Part shown: positions 33,579-42,962 of the stretch, piece after piece
Layout of the letters: every line of letters starts with the position of its first letter
How positions within the stretch are numbered: position 1 is the stretch's first letter
DNA from: CAVQXR01 sp963717955
GTDB taxonomy: Bacteria; Actinomycetota; Thermoleophilia; Gaiellales; Gaiellaceae
NCBI GenBank assembly: GCA_963717955.1
Contig: CAVQXR010000001.1
Span: forward strand, 930,001-994,000
DNA: 64,000 nt
Direction: 5' to 3'
The notes under the pieces: model-generated
Seen by the model: the letters and a program-made list of their open reading frames with translations, nothing else
What the model was told of the DNA's origin: nothing
The model's database searches: none
Position numbers and translations under genes: made by a program

Positions 33579-34316
33579 TCAGGGCGTGCCGGCGGCTCGG
33601 AGGCCGTCCACGGTGGCGATGAAGACGCCCTCGCCCGACGCCCGGGGCGTCTCGACCTCGGACCCGTCCAGCGAGATGCTGACGTTCTGCGGCTTCGAGA
33701 CCGCGATCCAGAGACGCTCACCTCGGAACGGCGGGCTCGTCTCGCCGTCGCGCAACGTTCCCTCGAACTCGAGCTCGCCGGCGCCCGACCGCTGCCGCAC
33801 CTCGACGCGGGAGGCGCCGCCGACCGCCGAGACGATCAGCGTCACCTGCACGACCGCCTGCGTCTCGCCGGTCGTCTGGACGGTCTCCACGGGCGCGCCG
33901 ACCGGAGAAGTGCCCTGCCCGCCGTCCGCCTCCTCGTTCCCCGTGCCGAAGCGCCACGCGGCGATCACGAGCGCCGTCACGATCACGATCCCGGCGAGCG
34001 CGACGAGGACCGCGCGGGACTCGGCCGCCCGGCCGCCACCCGCGCGTCGCCGCGCGCCCGCGGCGAACACCGGCTCGTCGACGTCCGCGAACCGCGTGTT
34101 GTACTCGTCGACGTAGAGCTGGCCGTCGAGGCCCAGGCGCTCGGCGTACAGCCGGAGAAACCCGCGCACGTACGAGTCGCCCGGGATCTGCTCGAACTGC
34201 TCCGCCTCGAGTGCGCGCAGGTACTTCGCGCGAATCTTCGTCTGCGCCTCGAGGTCGGTCACCTCGAGACCCTGGCGGGTGCGCGCGTCGCGCAGGCTGT
34301 TCCCGATCTCGAACAC
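33579..34316 (-). CDS. RodZ-like helix-turn-helix membrane protein
   Basis: A 245-residue bitopic protein of the RodZ type, linking the cytoskeleton to the cell wall machinery in other bacteria. An N-terminal HTH_25 domain (IGNSLRDARTRQGLEVTDLE, then YVRGFLRLYAERLGLD), a linker, a transmembrane helix at about 102-121 (VLVALAGIVIVTALVIAAW) and a C-terminal DUF4115-like beta domain (ERLWIAVSKPQNVSISLDG). GTG 34316 lies 9 bases after TACAAT. It is followed by cinA at 8 bases. Confidence 0.88.
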   Translation of the reverse strand: MFEIGNSLRDARTRQGLEVTDLEAQTKIRAKYLRALEAEQFEQIPGDSYVRGFLRLYAERLGLDGQLYVDEYNTRFADVDEPVFAAGARRRAGGGRAAESRAVLVALAGIVIVTALVIAAWRFGTGNEEADGGQGTSPVGAPVETVQTTGETQAVVQVTLIVSAVGGASRVEVRQRSGAGELEFEGTLRDGETSPPFRGERLWIAVSKPQNVSISLDGSEVETPRASGEGVFIATVDGLRAAGTP

Positions 34317-34362
34317 GGGACCCCGATTGTAACTGCCGGGTCGGGTACGTCCGCGACGGCCG

Positions 34363-34689
34363 TCAGGCCTGGACGAGCACCAGCACGCCGTAGACGCCGA
34401 GCGCGAGGGCCGCCGAGAGCGACGCGAGCAACGCGATCACCGCGAGGGCTCGCGCTATGCGGGCGACCGCGTCCCCGCGGACCCTCCCGAGCGTCCGCTG
34501 GAAGTCGAACCGGGCCCTCCGCGCCATCGCGATCGCCATCAGCGCGGCGACGGCGGCGGCCGGCACGACGACGAGCGCCTCGAGCGCGCCGATCTCCTGG
34601 CGGTACCGTGGCAGCACCACCCCGGCGGCGAGGAACACGAGTGCGAGCAGGCTGAAGAACAGCGCGACGAAAGCCTTCGGATTGACCAC
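34363..34689 (-). CDS. two-helix membrane protein of unknown function
   Basis: A 108-residue protein with hydrophobic stretches AFVALFFSLLALVFLAAGVVL, EALVVVPAAAVAALMAIAMA and a C-terminal ALAVIALLASLSAALALGVYGVL, so probably three membrane segments. GTG 34689 is chosen since TACAGT (34697-34702) is exactly 7 bases upstream; the open frame runs on to 34950 but that part is Arg-rich and overlaps ftsK. No family is recognised. Confidence 0.65.
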   Translation of the reverse strand: MVNPKAFVALFFSLLALVFLAAGVVLPRYRQEIGALEALVVVPAAAVAALMAIAMARRARFDFQRTLGRVRGDAVARIARALAVIALLASLSAALALGVYGVLVLVQA

Positions 34690-34810
34690 CGGCGCCACTG
34701 TACCGACCGGTAGATGGTCGATCGGAGAGTGTGGTGCCCGCCATCCGGCGGCGCCACGGTTGCCGGTCAACGACCGATCGATCATCCAGGGCTGCGCGGC
34801 CCCACCGCGA

Positions 34811-37177
34811 TCAGCCGACGATCTCCTCGCGAGGCGCCGTGAGCACCCGCTCCAGATCGGCCTCGCCGACGAGCACCCGGCGCGGCTTCGAGCCCTCGTA
34901 GCCGGAGATGATCCCGCGCCGCTCGAGCATGTCGACGAGCCTGCCCGCACGCGTGTAGCCCACCCGCATGCGGCGCTGGATCAGCGACACCGAGGCGGTC
35001 TGGGTCTGGACGACGATCTCGATCGCACGGTCGAGCAGCGGGTCCTCGTCGGGATCGAGAGCGTCCTCATCCTCGTCGGAGAGCGCCGACGGCGGCGTCG
35101 CGAGCAGCGACTCGTCCAGCTCCTGGGCCCGCTGACCGCGACACTGCTCGACGATCAGGGCGATCTCCTCCTCGCTGACGTACGCGCCCTGGATGCGCTG
35201 CAGCCGGGAGGTTCCGAGCGGCTTGAACAGCATGTCGCCCTGCCCGAGCAGCGCCTCGGCACCCGACGCGTCGAGGATGACCCGGCTGTCCGTCTGGCTC
35301 GAGACCGCGAACGCGATCCGCGAGGGCACGTTCGCCTTGATCATGCCCGTGATGACGTCGACCGACGGCCGCTGCGTCGCGAGCACGAGATGGATGCCGA
35401 CGGCGCGCGACTTCTGCGCGAGGCGGATGATCGCCTCTTCCACGTCCTGGGGCGAGATCATCATCAGGTCGGCCAGCTCGTCGATGACCACGAGCAGGTA
35501 CGGCAGCGTGTCCTCGCCGCGCTTGGCGAGCGCCCGGTTGAACTCGGGGAGATTCCGCGACCTCGCGATGCTCATGCGCTCGTAGCGGCGCTCCATCTCC
35601 TCGACGACGTTGTGGAGCACGGCCGCCGCGCGCTTCGGGCTCGACACGACCGGCGTGAGCAGGTGCGGGATCGACTCGTAGAAGGAGAGCTCCACGCGCT
35701 TCGGGTCGATGAGGATCATCCGCACGTCGTCGGGGGTGGCACGCATCAGGATCGAGCAGAGCATCGTGTTGATGCAGCCGGACTTGCCGGAGCCGGTCGT
35801 GCCGGCGATCAGGATGTGCGGCATGCGGGCGAGGTCGGTCGAGACCGCCTGGCCCGAGATCTCCTTGCCGAGCCAGACTGCGAGCGGGCTCGCGTTCTTC
35901 GGCACGTCGTCGAAGATATCGCCGAGCGTGACGAGGTTCGGCGACAGGTTCGGCACCTCGACTCCGACCGCCTGCTTCCCGGGGATCGGCGCCAGGATGC
36001 GGATCTCGGTGGTGGCGAGCGCGTACGCGAGGTCGTCCTTCAGCGCGGAGACGCGCGAGACCTTCGTGCCCGGCGCCAGTTGCAGCTCGTAGCGCGTGAC
36101 GCGCGGGCCCGACACCTGCCCGATCACCGTCGCGTCGATCCCGAAGTTGGCGAGCGTCTGAACGAGCGTCTCGGCGGTGCGCTCCGCCGCCCGGGCGGGC
36201 TGCCCGCCCCCGGGCCGCGCGCGCCTGAGCAGGCCGCGATCCGGAAGGCGGTACGGCGCAGTCGTCCGGACGGGGCCGAACAACGCCCCCTGCTCCCCCT
36301 CGTGGGTGACGGCGTCCTCCTCGGTCTCGTACCCGGTCAGGGTTGTCTCCGCCGACGGCTCGAGGCCGAGCGGCGCGAACTGGTCGACGAGGATCGCCGG
36401 GACATCCCGCTCTCCGCCCGAGGATGTGGAAACCTCGTCCGGGTACTCGGCCACGACGTCGAGGGGCGGGCGGGGTCGTGCCACTGCGCCCGCGCCCTGC
36501 GAAGGCGGCGCCGCCGGAATCGAGAGCGAGCGAGCGGCGCTGACGGAGCTACGGGCGGCCCGCGCGGTGTGCCGCGCGACGTGGCGGCCGGCCTTGGCGG
36601 AACGGCGCAGGAGCGCGCCCGCCGAGGCGCCGGTGACGAGCAGCAGCCCCGCGATCGTCCCGGTGACCGCCAGGATCGTGACCCCGATCTCGCCGGTCAG
36701 CTTCGAGGAGACGATGTACAGAGCCCCGCCCCCGATCCCGCCGTGCTCCTCCATCGCGTCGAGGTCGAACGTCGTCGGGGCGCTCCCGTCCCCGAGGCCG
36801 AAACGGTCGCCGGCGAACGCGAGCAGCAGCGACAGGCAGAGCACGGCGAGCCCCGTACGGAAGGGCCGGACGTCGATCAGGGCGCTGCGGGCGAGCATGA
36901 GCCCGCCGACGGCGCCGAACAGCAGCGGCAGCAGCACGGCGGCGCCGCCGACGAGCGTCCGCGTCACGGTCGCGGCCTGCGCCCCCACGAGACCGCCGTC
37001 CCACCCGAGCCAGAGGACGATCCCGAGGAAGATTGCCAGCGCGACCAGCCCGAGCCCGATCAGCTCCGGATGCTGGTGTCCACGTGCCCCCTGTCCGTCC
37101 GTCGCGCCCGGCTGCGCCCTCCCCCGCTTCGCGGACGGCGTCGGGCGCGATCCGGCCTGGCGCTTCGTCGCCGCCAT
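34811..37177 (-). CDS. ftsK: DNA translocase FtsK/SpoIIIE
   Basis: Pumps chromosomal DNA through the closing division septum. The 788-residue protein has four N-terminal transmembrane helices (about 35-190), a variable linker, the RecA-like motor (Walker A AGTTGSGKSG, Walker B LLVVIDELADLMM) and the C-terminal winged-helix gamma domain (LIQRRMRVGYTRAGRLVDML, then GYEGSKPRRVL) that reads KOPS-type sequences. It lies between rnj and rodZ as in other actinobacteria. Confidence 0.95.
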   Translation of the reverse strand: MAATKRQAGSRPTPSAKRGRAQPGATDGQGARGHQHPELIGLGLVALAIFLGIVLWLGWDGGLVGAQAATVTRTLVGGAAVLLPLLFGAVGGLMLARSALIDVRPFRTGLAVLCLSLLLAFAGDRFGLGDGSAPTTFDLDAMEEHGGIGGGALYIVSSKLTGEIGVTILAVTGTIAGLLLVTGASAGALLRRSAKAGRHVARHTARAARSSVSAARSLSIPAAPPSQGAGAVARPRPPLDVVAEYPDEVSTSSGGERDVPAILVDQFAPLGLEPSAETTLTGYETEEDAVTHEGEQGALFGPVRTTAPYRLPDRGLLRRARPGGGQPARAAERTAETLVQTLANFGIDATVIGQVSGPRVTRYELQLAPGTKVSRVSALKDDLAYALATTEIRILAPIPGKQAVGVEVPNLSPNLVTLGDIFDDVPKNASPLAVWLGKEISGQAVSTDLARMPHILIAGTTGSGKSGCINTMLCSILMRATPDDVRMILIDPKRVELSFYESIPHLLTPVVSSPKRAAAVLHNVVEEMERRYERMSIARSRNLPEFNRALAKRGEDTLPYLLVVIDELADLMMISPQDVEEAIIRLAQKSRAVGIHLVLATQRPSVDVITGMIKANVPSRIAFAVSSQTDSRVILDASGAEALLGQGDMLFKPLGTSRLQRIQGAYVSEEEIALIVEQCRGQRAQELDESLLATPPSALSDEDEDALDPDEDPLLDRAIEIVVQTQTASVSLIQRRMRVGYTRAGRLVDMLERRGIISGYEGSKPRRVLVGEADLERVLTAPREEIVG

Positions 37178-37222
37178 GCACCCGGGTTCGCCGGCCGGGC
37201 CCCGCCTCCTGCCCGTGACGTG

Positions 37223-37759
37223 TCAGGCGGCGAGGGCCCGCAGATCGTCCGCGGCGCCCGTGAGATTCTCACGAAGGTCGAAGAACCCCGCCCAGAGCGA
37301 GGCCCGGTCGAGCTCCGCCTCGTACCGCGCGGACGCGGCGAGCCCCTCCAGCGCTCGCACGAGCACGGCGAGCTCCAGGTACGCCTGGGCGACCCGGTGC
37401 GGCGGCACGGCGACGCCTGCGCGGCGCAGCACGGGCGCCCACTCGACCAGCTCGGCAGGTCCGGGCCCGGCGTACCAGGGGCGACCGTTCGCCGAGTCCG
37501 GCTCGATGAGCTCGAGCAGGTACTGGTCGAGCGGATCCTCGAGATCGGCCAGCGCCGTCTCCACCCGCTCGGCGGCACGGCGCAGGGCTGCCTGCCGGCC
37601 GCCCGCCGTGCCCGGCCGGGCCTCCCCGCGCTGCCAGGTCTCGAGCAGGCGGCAGAAGGCGAGGCCCGAGGCCTCGCACGACCGCAGCGAGCGCACGAGC
37701 CGCGCCGCGGTGGCGCTGGACGCACCGCACGACTCCACCACGACCGCCCACGCCGCCAT
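37223..37759 (-). CDS. hypothetical helical protein
   Basis: A 178-residue, mainly helical soluble protein starting at ATG 37759 (MAAWAVVVESC). Stretches such as LVRSLRSCEASGLAFCRLLE and AYLELAVLVRALEGLAASARYEAELDRA suggest a helical bundle. No motif is recognised. Its start is 8 bases from the end of the palindromic element at 37767-37934, and its stop is 46 bases from ftsK. Confidence 0.6.
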   Translation of the reverse strand: MAAWAVVVESCGASSATAARLVRSLRSCEASGLAFCRLLETWQRGEARPGTAGGRQAALRRAAERVETALADLEDPLDQYLLELIEPDSANGRPWYAGPGPAELVEWAPVLRRAGVAVPPHRVAQAYLELAVLVRALEGLAASARYEAELDRASLWAGFFDLRENLTGAADDLRALAA

Positions 37760-37766
37760 CGACGCT

Positions 37767-37934
37767 CTAGTGCTCCGTCTCAGAGATCGCCTTGCACTCC
37801 AGGCGGCTGCAACGCGTCGCCACGCGGCGTCCTCGGTCGCGCCCGTATTCACCAATACGGGCGCTCCCTGCGTCCTTGCCTGGCTCGCGTTTCGCGCGCT
37901 GGAGCGTCAAGGGAATTCCGAGACGGAGCACTAG
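37767..37934. repeat. 168-bp palindromic element with perfect 15-bp terminal repeats (copy 1)
   Basis: CTAGTGCTCCGTCTC (37767-37781) and GAGACGGAGCACTAG (37920-37934) are perfect inverted repeats. A second perfect stem, GCGCCCGTATT with AATACGGGCGC and a CACC loop (37839-37864), forms the centre. The arms between are imperfectly complementary along their length, so the whole element could fold into one long hairpin. The terminal CTAG at 37931-37934 contains the TAG stop codon of rnj (minus strand). A diverged relative is at 44893-45068. Confidence 0.85.
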
Positions 37935-39589
37935 ATCTCCAGGACGACTGGCAGGATCATCGGCCGGCGACCGCCGCGGGCGTGCACGAGCTGGCCGACC
38001 GCGTCGTGCAGGTGCTCCTGCACGAGCTTCATCTCGGAGATCCCCTCTGCGGCGCACCGGCGGAGAACGGTCGCGGCCTCCTCGCGGGCCTCGTCCAGCA
38101 GCCCGCCGGAGTCCACGAAGCCGCGCGCGATGACCTCGGGCTCGGCGATCTCGCCCCCGCCCTGGGTCGCGATCGTCGTGACGATGATGAGCACGCCGTC
38201 CTCGGCGAGATGCTTGCGGTCGCGCAGGGACGCGTCCTTCACGTCGCCGACCTCGAGGCCGTCGACGAACGCCACTCCCGCCGTCACCTGGTCGACGATG
38301 CGAGCACCGTCGCGGTCGAGCTGCACGACCGAGCCGTTGTCCGCGATGACGATCTGGCCGTCGGGGACGCCGGCGTCGCGGGCCAGCCTGCCGTGAGCCG
38401 CCAGCATGCGGTACTCGCCGTGCACCGGCATCACCGCGCGCGGGCGCAGGAGCGCGAGGACGAGGCGAAGCTCCTCGGCGCACCCGTGGCCGGAGGTGTG
38501 CACGGGCGCCGTCTCCTGGTGGAGCACCTCGGCGCCTCCGCGGGCGAGCTGGTTGATCGTGTCGTGCACCTTCAGCTCGTTCCCGGGCACCGGCTTCGCC
38601 GAGATGATCACGGTGTCGCCCCTGAGAACGCTGACGTTCTGGTGGTCGCCGTAGGCGATCCGCACGAGCGCTGAGAGCGGCTCGCCCTGGCTTCCGGTGC
38701 AGAGGATCATCGTCTCCGCCGGGTCGAGCAGGTCGAGGTCGTCGACCCGGACGAGGATGTCCTCGGGAACGTCCATGTAGCCGAGGTTCCGCGCGATGTT
38801 CACGTTCTTGCGCAGCGACCGGCCGATGAGGCACACCTTGCGGCCCGTCTCCTCCGCGACGTCGATCGCCTGCTGCATCCGGTGGACGTTCGAGGCGAAG
38901 GATGCGATCAGGACTCGACCCGGACAGAGCGGCACGATCTGCCGGAACGCCTCCCCGACCGTTCGCTCGGACGCGGTCACTCCCGGGCGCTCGGCGTTCG
39001 TCGAGTCCCCGAGAAGCAGGTCGACACCCTCGTTCCCGAGCTCGGCCAGCCGGCCGACGTCCGTGCGGTAGCGATCGACGGGGGTGTGGTCGATCTTGTA
39101 GTCGCCGGTGTGGACGATCCGTCCTCCCGGCGTGTCGAGGACGACCGCCACGGCATCCGGGATCGAGTGCGCCATGCGCACGAACTCGGTCCGGAACGGG
39201 CCGATCTCCACCGGGCCGGCCTCTGGCTCCGCCTCGATCAGCTCGGCCGCTCGGAGCAGGCCGTGCTCGTCGAGCTTCGACTTCACGAGCCCGAGCGTGA
39301 GGCGGGTCGCGAACACCTGCGGAATCTCGAGCTCCCGGAGCAGGTAGGGCAGCGCGCCGACGTGATCCTCGTGGCCGTGCGTGAGGATCACCGCGCGGAT
39401 CCGCTCCTCGCGCTCCCGGAGGTAGGAGAAGTCGGGCAGCAGGAGATCGACGCCGAGGTGCTCGTCACGCGGGAACGCGAGGCCCGCGTCGATGACGACG
39501 AGACCGGCGTCGCACTCGATGACGGTCATGTTCTTGCCGACCTCGCCGAGGCCACCGAGTGGAATGATGCGAACTGCTCCGTCCGGCAC
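37931..39589 (-). CDS. rnj: ribonuclease J
   Basis: A metallo-beta-lactamase/beta-CASP 5'-3' exonuclease and endonuclease of 552 residues. Metal ligands HGHEDH at 71-76 and HTGDYK near 160; the beta-CASP region includes LCTGSQGEP and PVHGEYRM, followed by a C-terminal domain. GTG 39589 lies 6 bases after TACAAT (39596-39601), giving rnj its own leaderless promoter between it and dapA. Its TAG stop is built into the palindromic element downstream. Confidence 0.95.
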   Translation of the reverse strand: MPDGAVRIIPLGGLGEVGKNMTVIECDAGLVVIDAGLAFPRDEHLGVDLLLPDFSYLREREERIRAVILTHGHEDHVGALPYLLRELEIPQVFATRLTLGLVKSKLDEHGLLRAAELIEAEPEAGPVEIGPFRTEFVRMAHSIPDAVAVVLDTPGGRIVHTGDYKIDHTPVDRYRTDVGRLAELGNEGVDLLLGDSTNAERPGVTASERTVGEAFRQIVPLCPGRVLIASFASNVHRMQQAIDVAEETGRKVCLIGRSLRKNVNIARNLGYMDVPEDILVRVDDLDLLDPAETMILCTGSQGEPLSALVRIAYGDHQNVSVLRGDTVIISAKPVPGNELKVHDTINQLARGGAEVLHQETAPVHTSGHGCAEELRLVLALLRPRAVMPVHGEYRMLAAHGRLARDAGVPDGQIVIADNGSVVQLDRDGARIVDQVTAGVAFVDGLEVGDVKDASLRDRKHLAEDGVLIIVTTIATQGGGEIAEPEVIARGFVDSGGLLDEAREEAATVLRRCAAEGISEMKLVQEHLHDAVGQLVHARGGRRPMILPVVLEI

Positions 39590-39625
39590 CGGAGGATTGT
39601 AGCCCCGCGGGGGGCTCCGGCCGAT

Positions 39626-40513
39626 CTACACCCGAGCGCGATCGAGCACGCCGGCGGACTCGAGACTGGCCCGGATCCTCGACTTCTCGGACTCCGTGGC
39701 CTCGAGCAGGGGGAGGCGCAGGCCTCCGACATCCCAGCCGGACATCGCGAGAGCGGCCTTGACCGGGATCGGGTTGGTCGTCACCGCGAGCGCCTCCACG
39801 ACCGGCTCGAGCCCGGCTGCAAGGTCCTTCGCGCCCGCCAGGTCGCCCTGCTTGAAGAGGCGGATCAGCTCCTTGACCCTGATCCCGACGGGCGCGAGGT
39901 TCGAGAAGACGCACACGCCCCCGACCCCGCCGAGCTCGAGCCAGGGCAGTACGAGGTCGTCGTTGCCTGCGTACAGGTCGAGCCCCAGCTCGACGATGCG
40001 CCGGGCCTCTCCCGGGTCGGTCGTCGCCTGCTTCACGGCCGTGACGTTTGGGATCGCGGCGAGCTCGGCGATCGTCTCGGGCTCGATGTTGACGACGCAC
40101 CGCTGCGGGATGTTGTAAGCGACGATCGGCCGTTCGGTCGCTTCCGCGATGGCCCGGAAGTGGGCGACGATCGCCCGCTGGGGCGGCTTGTTGTAATAGG
40201 GCGTCACGACGAGGAACGCATTCACGCCGAGCCTGTCGGCCGCCCGCGTCAGGTGCACCGAATGCGCGGTGTCGTTCGACCCGGTGCCCGCGACCACCGA
40301 CGCTCGCCCGCCGACGACCTCGACGGCGGCGCGGAACAGCCCGAGCTTCTCGTCGTCGGTCAGTGTCGGCGCCTCGCCCGTGGTCCCCGCGACGACGAGC
40401 CCGTCCGAGCCGCCGTCGACGAGGTGGGCGCACAGCCGGCGGAACTCGTCCAGGTTCACGGAGCCGTCCTCCGCGAACGGCGTCACGACCGCGGTCAGCA
40501 CCTCGCCGAGCAT
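39626..40513 (-). CDS. dapA: 4-hydroxy-tetrahydrodipicolinate synthase
   Basis: Condenses pyruvate and aspartate semialdehyde, the first committed step to lysine/DAP. A Schiff-base TIM barrel with GTTGEAPTLTDDEK near the substrate site, VTPYYNKPPQ with the catalytic Tyr, and VTAVKQATTD with the Schiff-base Lys. ATG 40513 is chosen because TAGAAT (40521-40526) is exactly 7 bases upstream and overlaps the alternative ATG at 40522. Length 295. Confidence 0.96.
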   Translation of the reverse strand: MLGEVLTAVVTPFAEDGSVNLDEFRRLCAHLVDGGSDGLVVAGTTGEAPTLTDDEKLGLFRAAVEVVGGRASVVAGTGSNDTAHSVHLTRAADRLGVNAFLVVTPYYNKPPQRAIVAHFRAIAEATERPIVAYNIPQRCVVNIEPETIAELAAIPNVTAVKQATTDPGEARRIVELGLDLYAGNDDLVLPWLELGGVGGVCVFSNLAPVGIRVKELIRLFKQGDLAGAKDLAAGLEPVVEALAVTTNPIPVKAALAMSGWDVGGLRLPLLEATESEKSRIRASLESAGVLDRARV

Positions 40514-40520
40514 CGCCACC

Positions 40521-40526
40521 ATTCTA
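40521..40526 (-). promoter_or_regulatory. -10 hexamer of leaderless dapA
   Basis: TAGAAT on the minus strand with 7 bases to ATG 40513. It overlaps the upstream in-frame ATG, which argues for the downstream start. Confidence 0.6.
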
Positions 40527-40566
40527 GATGGGTGAGTCCACGGAGCCGCCGTCCCCGGCGCGTCCG

Positions 40567-42861
40567 CTAACCGTCCGCGCGGGCCTCCGTGATCGCCCGC
40601 CAGACCCGCTCAGGCGTCGCCGGCATGTCGAGGTGCCGGACTCCGAGGTGGGCGAGCGCGTCCACGACGGCGTTCTGCACGGCCGGGATCGAGCCGATCG
40701 TGCCGGACTCGCCGATGCCCTTTGCCCCGAGCGGATTGACGGGCGTCGGCGTCTCCATCTCGACGACCTCGAAGCTCGGCAGCTCGCTCGCCGCGACCAC
40801 GGCGTAGCTCACCAGGGATCCGTTGAGCGGGTTCCCGTCCTCGTCGTAGCGCACCTCCTCGAACAGGGCCTGCGCCGCGCCCTGTGCGATGCCGCCGTGG
40901 ACCTGGCCCTCGGCGAGCAGCGGGTTGAGGATCCGCCCCGCATCGTCGACGGCGACGATCCGCAGGAGCCTGGCGTCCCCCGTCTCGGAGTCGACCTCGA
41001 CCACCGCGACGTGTGCGCCGAACGGGAACGTGGGGCTGTCGGGCAGGTGATGGGTGTCCGCGGTGAGCCCTCCGGCCGCGGCCGAGGCGAGCCGCGCCCA
41101 GTCGATGCCCGTGCCCGCCGCACCCGCCACGTGGAAGCGCCCGGCTTCCCGGTCGAAGACCACGTCCTGCGGGTCCACCTCGAGCAACGGGCCGGCAAGC
41201 TCGCGGGCGATCTCCACGACCTGGAGCGCGGCCTTCTGTGCCGCGACGCCGCCGACCTGCAGCGAGCGGGAGCCGTACGTCCCCGTGCCCTGCGGGATCG
41301 CGTCGGTGTCGCCCGCGACGACCCGGATGTGCTCCATGGGGATCCCGGTCTCCTCGGCGAGGATCATCGACCACGAGGTCGCATGGCCCTGCCCGTGGGC
41401 GGACGAGCCCGTGTAGACGGTCGCGCTGCCGTCCTCGGCCACCTCGACGCGGGCGTACTCGCCGTGGTGGGCGTCTCCGGCCGTGATCTCCACGTACGTC
41501 GAGAGCCCGATCCCGAGCAGCATGCGGTCGCCCGCGTCGCGCCGGCGGCGCTGCTCGTCACGGAGGGCCTCGTACCCGGAGGCCTCGAGGACGCGGTCGA
41601 GCGCCCCCTCGTAGTCGCCGCTGTCGTAGGTCGCCCCGGCCGCGGTCTGATACGGAAACGCGTCGCGCGGGATGAGGTTTCGCCGCCGTACCTCGGCCGG
41701 ATCGGCGCCGAGCTCGTACGCGAACAGATCCATCGCCCGCTCGATCGCGCAGGCCGCCTCCGGCCGCCCCGCGCCCCGATAGGCCGCGATCGAGGTGGTG
41801 TTCGTGACCACCGTGCGGGCGCTCGTCTCGATCCGCGGGATGCGGTACACGCCGGCGGACAGGAGCTGCGTCAGCATCGGCAGGAACGACCCGAACGCCG
41901 GATAAGCACCCGCGTCCTGGACGATGTCGAGCCGGTAGGCGAGCACCGTCCCGTCGCGAAGGCCGCCGATCGTCACCGTCTGCACCTGCCCACGGCCGTG
42001 GACGAGCGACAGCATGCTCTCCGACCGCGTCTCCATCCAGCGCATTGGGCGCCCGAGGCGCCGCGCGAGCTCCGCGACGACGACATCCTCGACATACGGC
42101 TCGACCTTGGCGCCGAAGCCGCCGCCGACGTCGGGCGCGATCACGCGCACGCGCTCCTGCTCGACCCCCAGCGAGAGCGAGAGCAGCAGCCGCCACAGGT
42201 GTGGCGCCTGCGTCGCCCCCCAGTAGCTGAGGCGGCCGTCGGGCCCCCACGCGCACACGCCTCCGCGCGGCTCGAGCGGGACGGGCGCGAGTCGCTGGTT
42301 GACGATCCGACGCGTGACGACGACCTCGCACCCCTCGAACAGCGCGGGGTCGGAGTCGCGCTCGAAGGCGATCGCGACGTTCGTCCCGGCCTCGGGGAAC
42401 AGCAGCGTGTCGCCGCTCAGGGAGGCCTCGGGATCGACGACAGCCGGGAGGACGTCGTAGTCGATGCCGACGAGCTCGACCGCGTCGGCGGCCTGCTCCG
42501 GGCTCTCGGCCACGATCGCGACGATCGGCTCGCCCACGTAGCGCACGGCGTCACGGGCGAGCAGCGCACGCGACATCGCAGGGTCGATCGACGGCAGATC
42601 GGGGCCGAACGGCTGCGGCGGCGGAGGCCTGTCGGGCAGACCGAGCTCCTGCGCCGTGACGACGGCGACGATACCCGGGGCTCCCAGAGCGTCGGCGACG
42701 TCGATTCCTACGATCCGAGCATGCGCGACGGCCGAGCGCGCAAACGCGACGTGCGCGGCGCCCGTCACGGCGGGATCGCGGACGTCGTCGATGTACGTGC
42801 CGCCCGTCGTCAGGAACGTCGGATCCTCGACGCGGACGACGCGGTTCCCAAGGATGCTCAT
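40567..42861 (-). CDS. form II CoxL-like molybdopterin-binding subunit (xanthine dehydrogenase family)
   Basis: The large subunit of a molybdenum hydroxylase of the xanthine oxidase family, 764 residues. The motif AYRGAGR (form II, also called BMS-type) is present rather than the AYRCSFR of true CO dehydrogenase. Other pterin and active-site motifs are APDVGGGFGAKVEPY, GQGHATSWSMIL and the C-terminal GAKGIGESGTIGSIPAV with the catalytic Glu. The small iron-sulfur and medium FAD subunits normally encoded alongside are missing from the window. It interrupts the usual dapB-dapA order. A TAGGGT at 42898-42903 and GGAGG before ATG 42861 suggest its own promoter. The substrate is not predictable. 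Confidence 0.88.
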   Translation of the reverse strand: MSILGNRVVRVEDPTFLTTGGTYIDDVRDPAVTGAAHVAFARSAVAHARIVGIDVADALGAPGIVAVVTAQELGLPDRPPPPQPFGPDLPSIDPAMSRALLARDAVRYVGEPIVAIVAESPEQAADAVELVGIDYDVLPAVVDPEASLSGDTLLFPEAGTNVAIAFERDSDPALFEGCEVVVTRRIVNQRLAPVPLEPRGGVCAWGPDGRLSYWGATQAPHLWRLLLSLSLGVEQERVRVIAPDVGGGFGAKVEPYVEDVVVAELARRLGRPMRWMETRSESMLSLVHGRGQVQTVTIGGLRDGTVLAYRLDIVQDAGAYPAFGSFLPMLTQLLSAGVYRIPRIETSARTVVTNTTSIAAYRGAGRPEAACAIERAMDLFAYELGADPAEVRRRNLIPRDAFPYQTAAGATYDSGDYEGALDRVLEASGYEALRDEQRRRRDAGDRMLLGIGLSTYVEITAGDAHHGEYARVEVAEDGSATVYTGSSAHGQGHATSWSMILAEETGIPMEHIRVVAGDTDAIPQGTGTYGSRSLQVGGVAAQKAALQVVEIARELAGPLLEVDPQDVVFDREAGRFHVAGAAGTGIDWARLASAAAGGLTADTHHLPDSPTFPFGAHVAVVEVDSETGDARLLRIVAVDDAGRILNPLLAEGQVHGGIAQGAAQALFEEVRYDEDGNPLNGSLVSYAVVAASELPSFEVVEMETPTPVNPLGAKGIGESGTIGSIPAVQNAVVDALAHLGVRHLDMPATPERVWRAITEARADG

Positions 42862-42962
42862 GGCCTGGACGACCTCCGAGATCGGCGCTCGACCGTAACC
42901 CTAACCGGAGATCGCGCTCCGGCTCCGCACGGGCCGGAGGCCCGCGCTCGTAGCGGCCACGA

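Noticed and set aside
34457..38674. A 1405-codon plus-strand open frame opposite ftsK and rnj
   Set aside because: It is antisense to two clear genes, has an Arg/Asp/Glu-skewed low-complexity translation and no family features. High GC keeps this frame free of stops.
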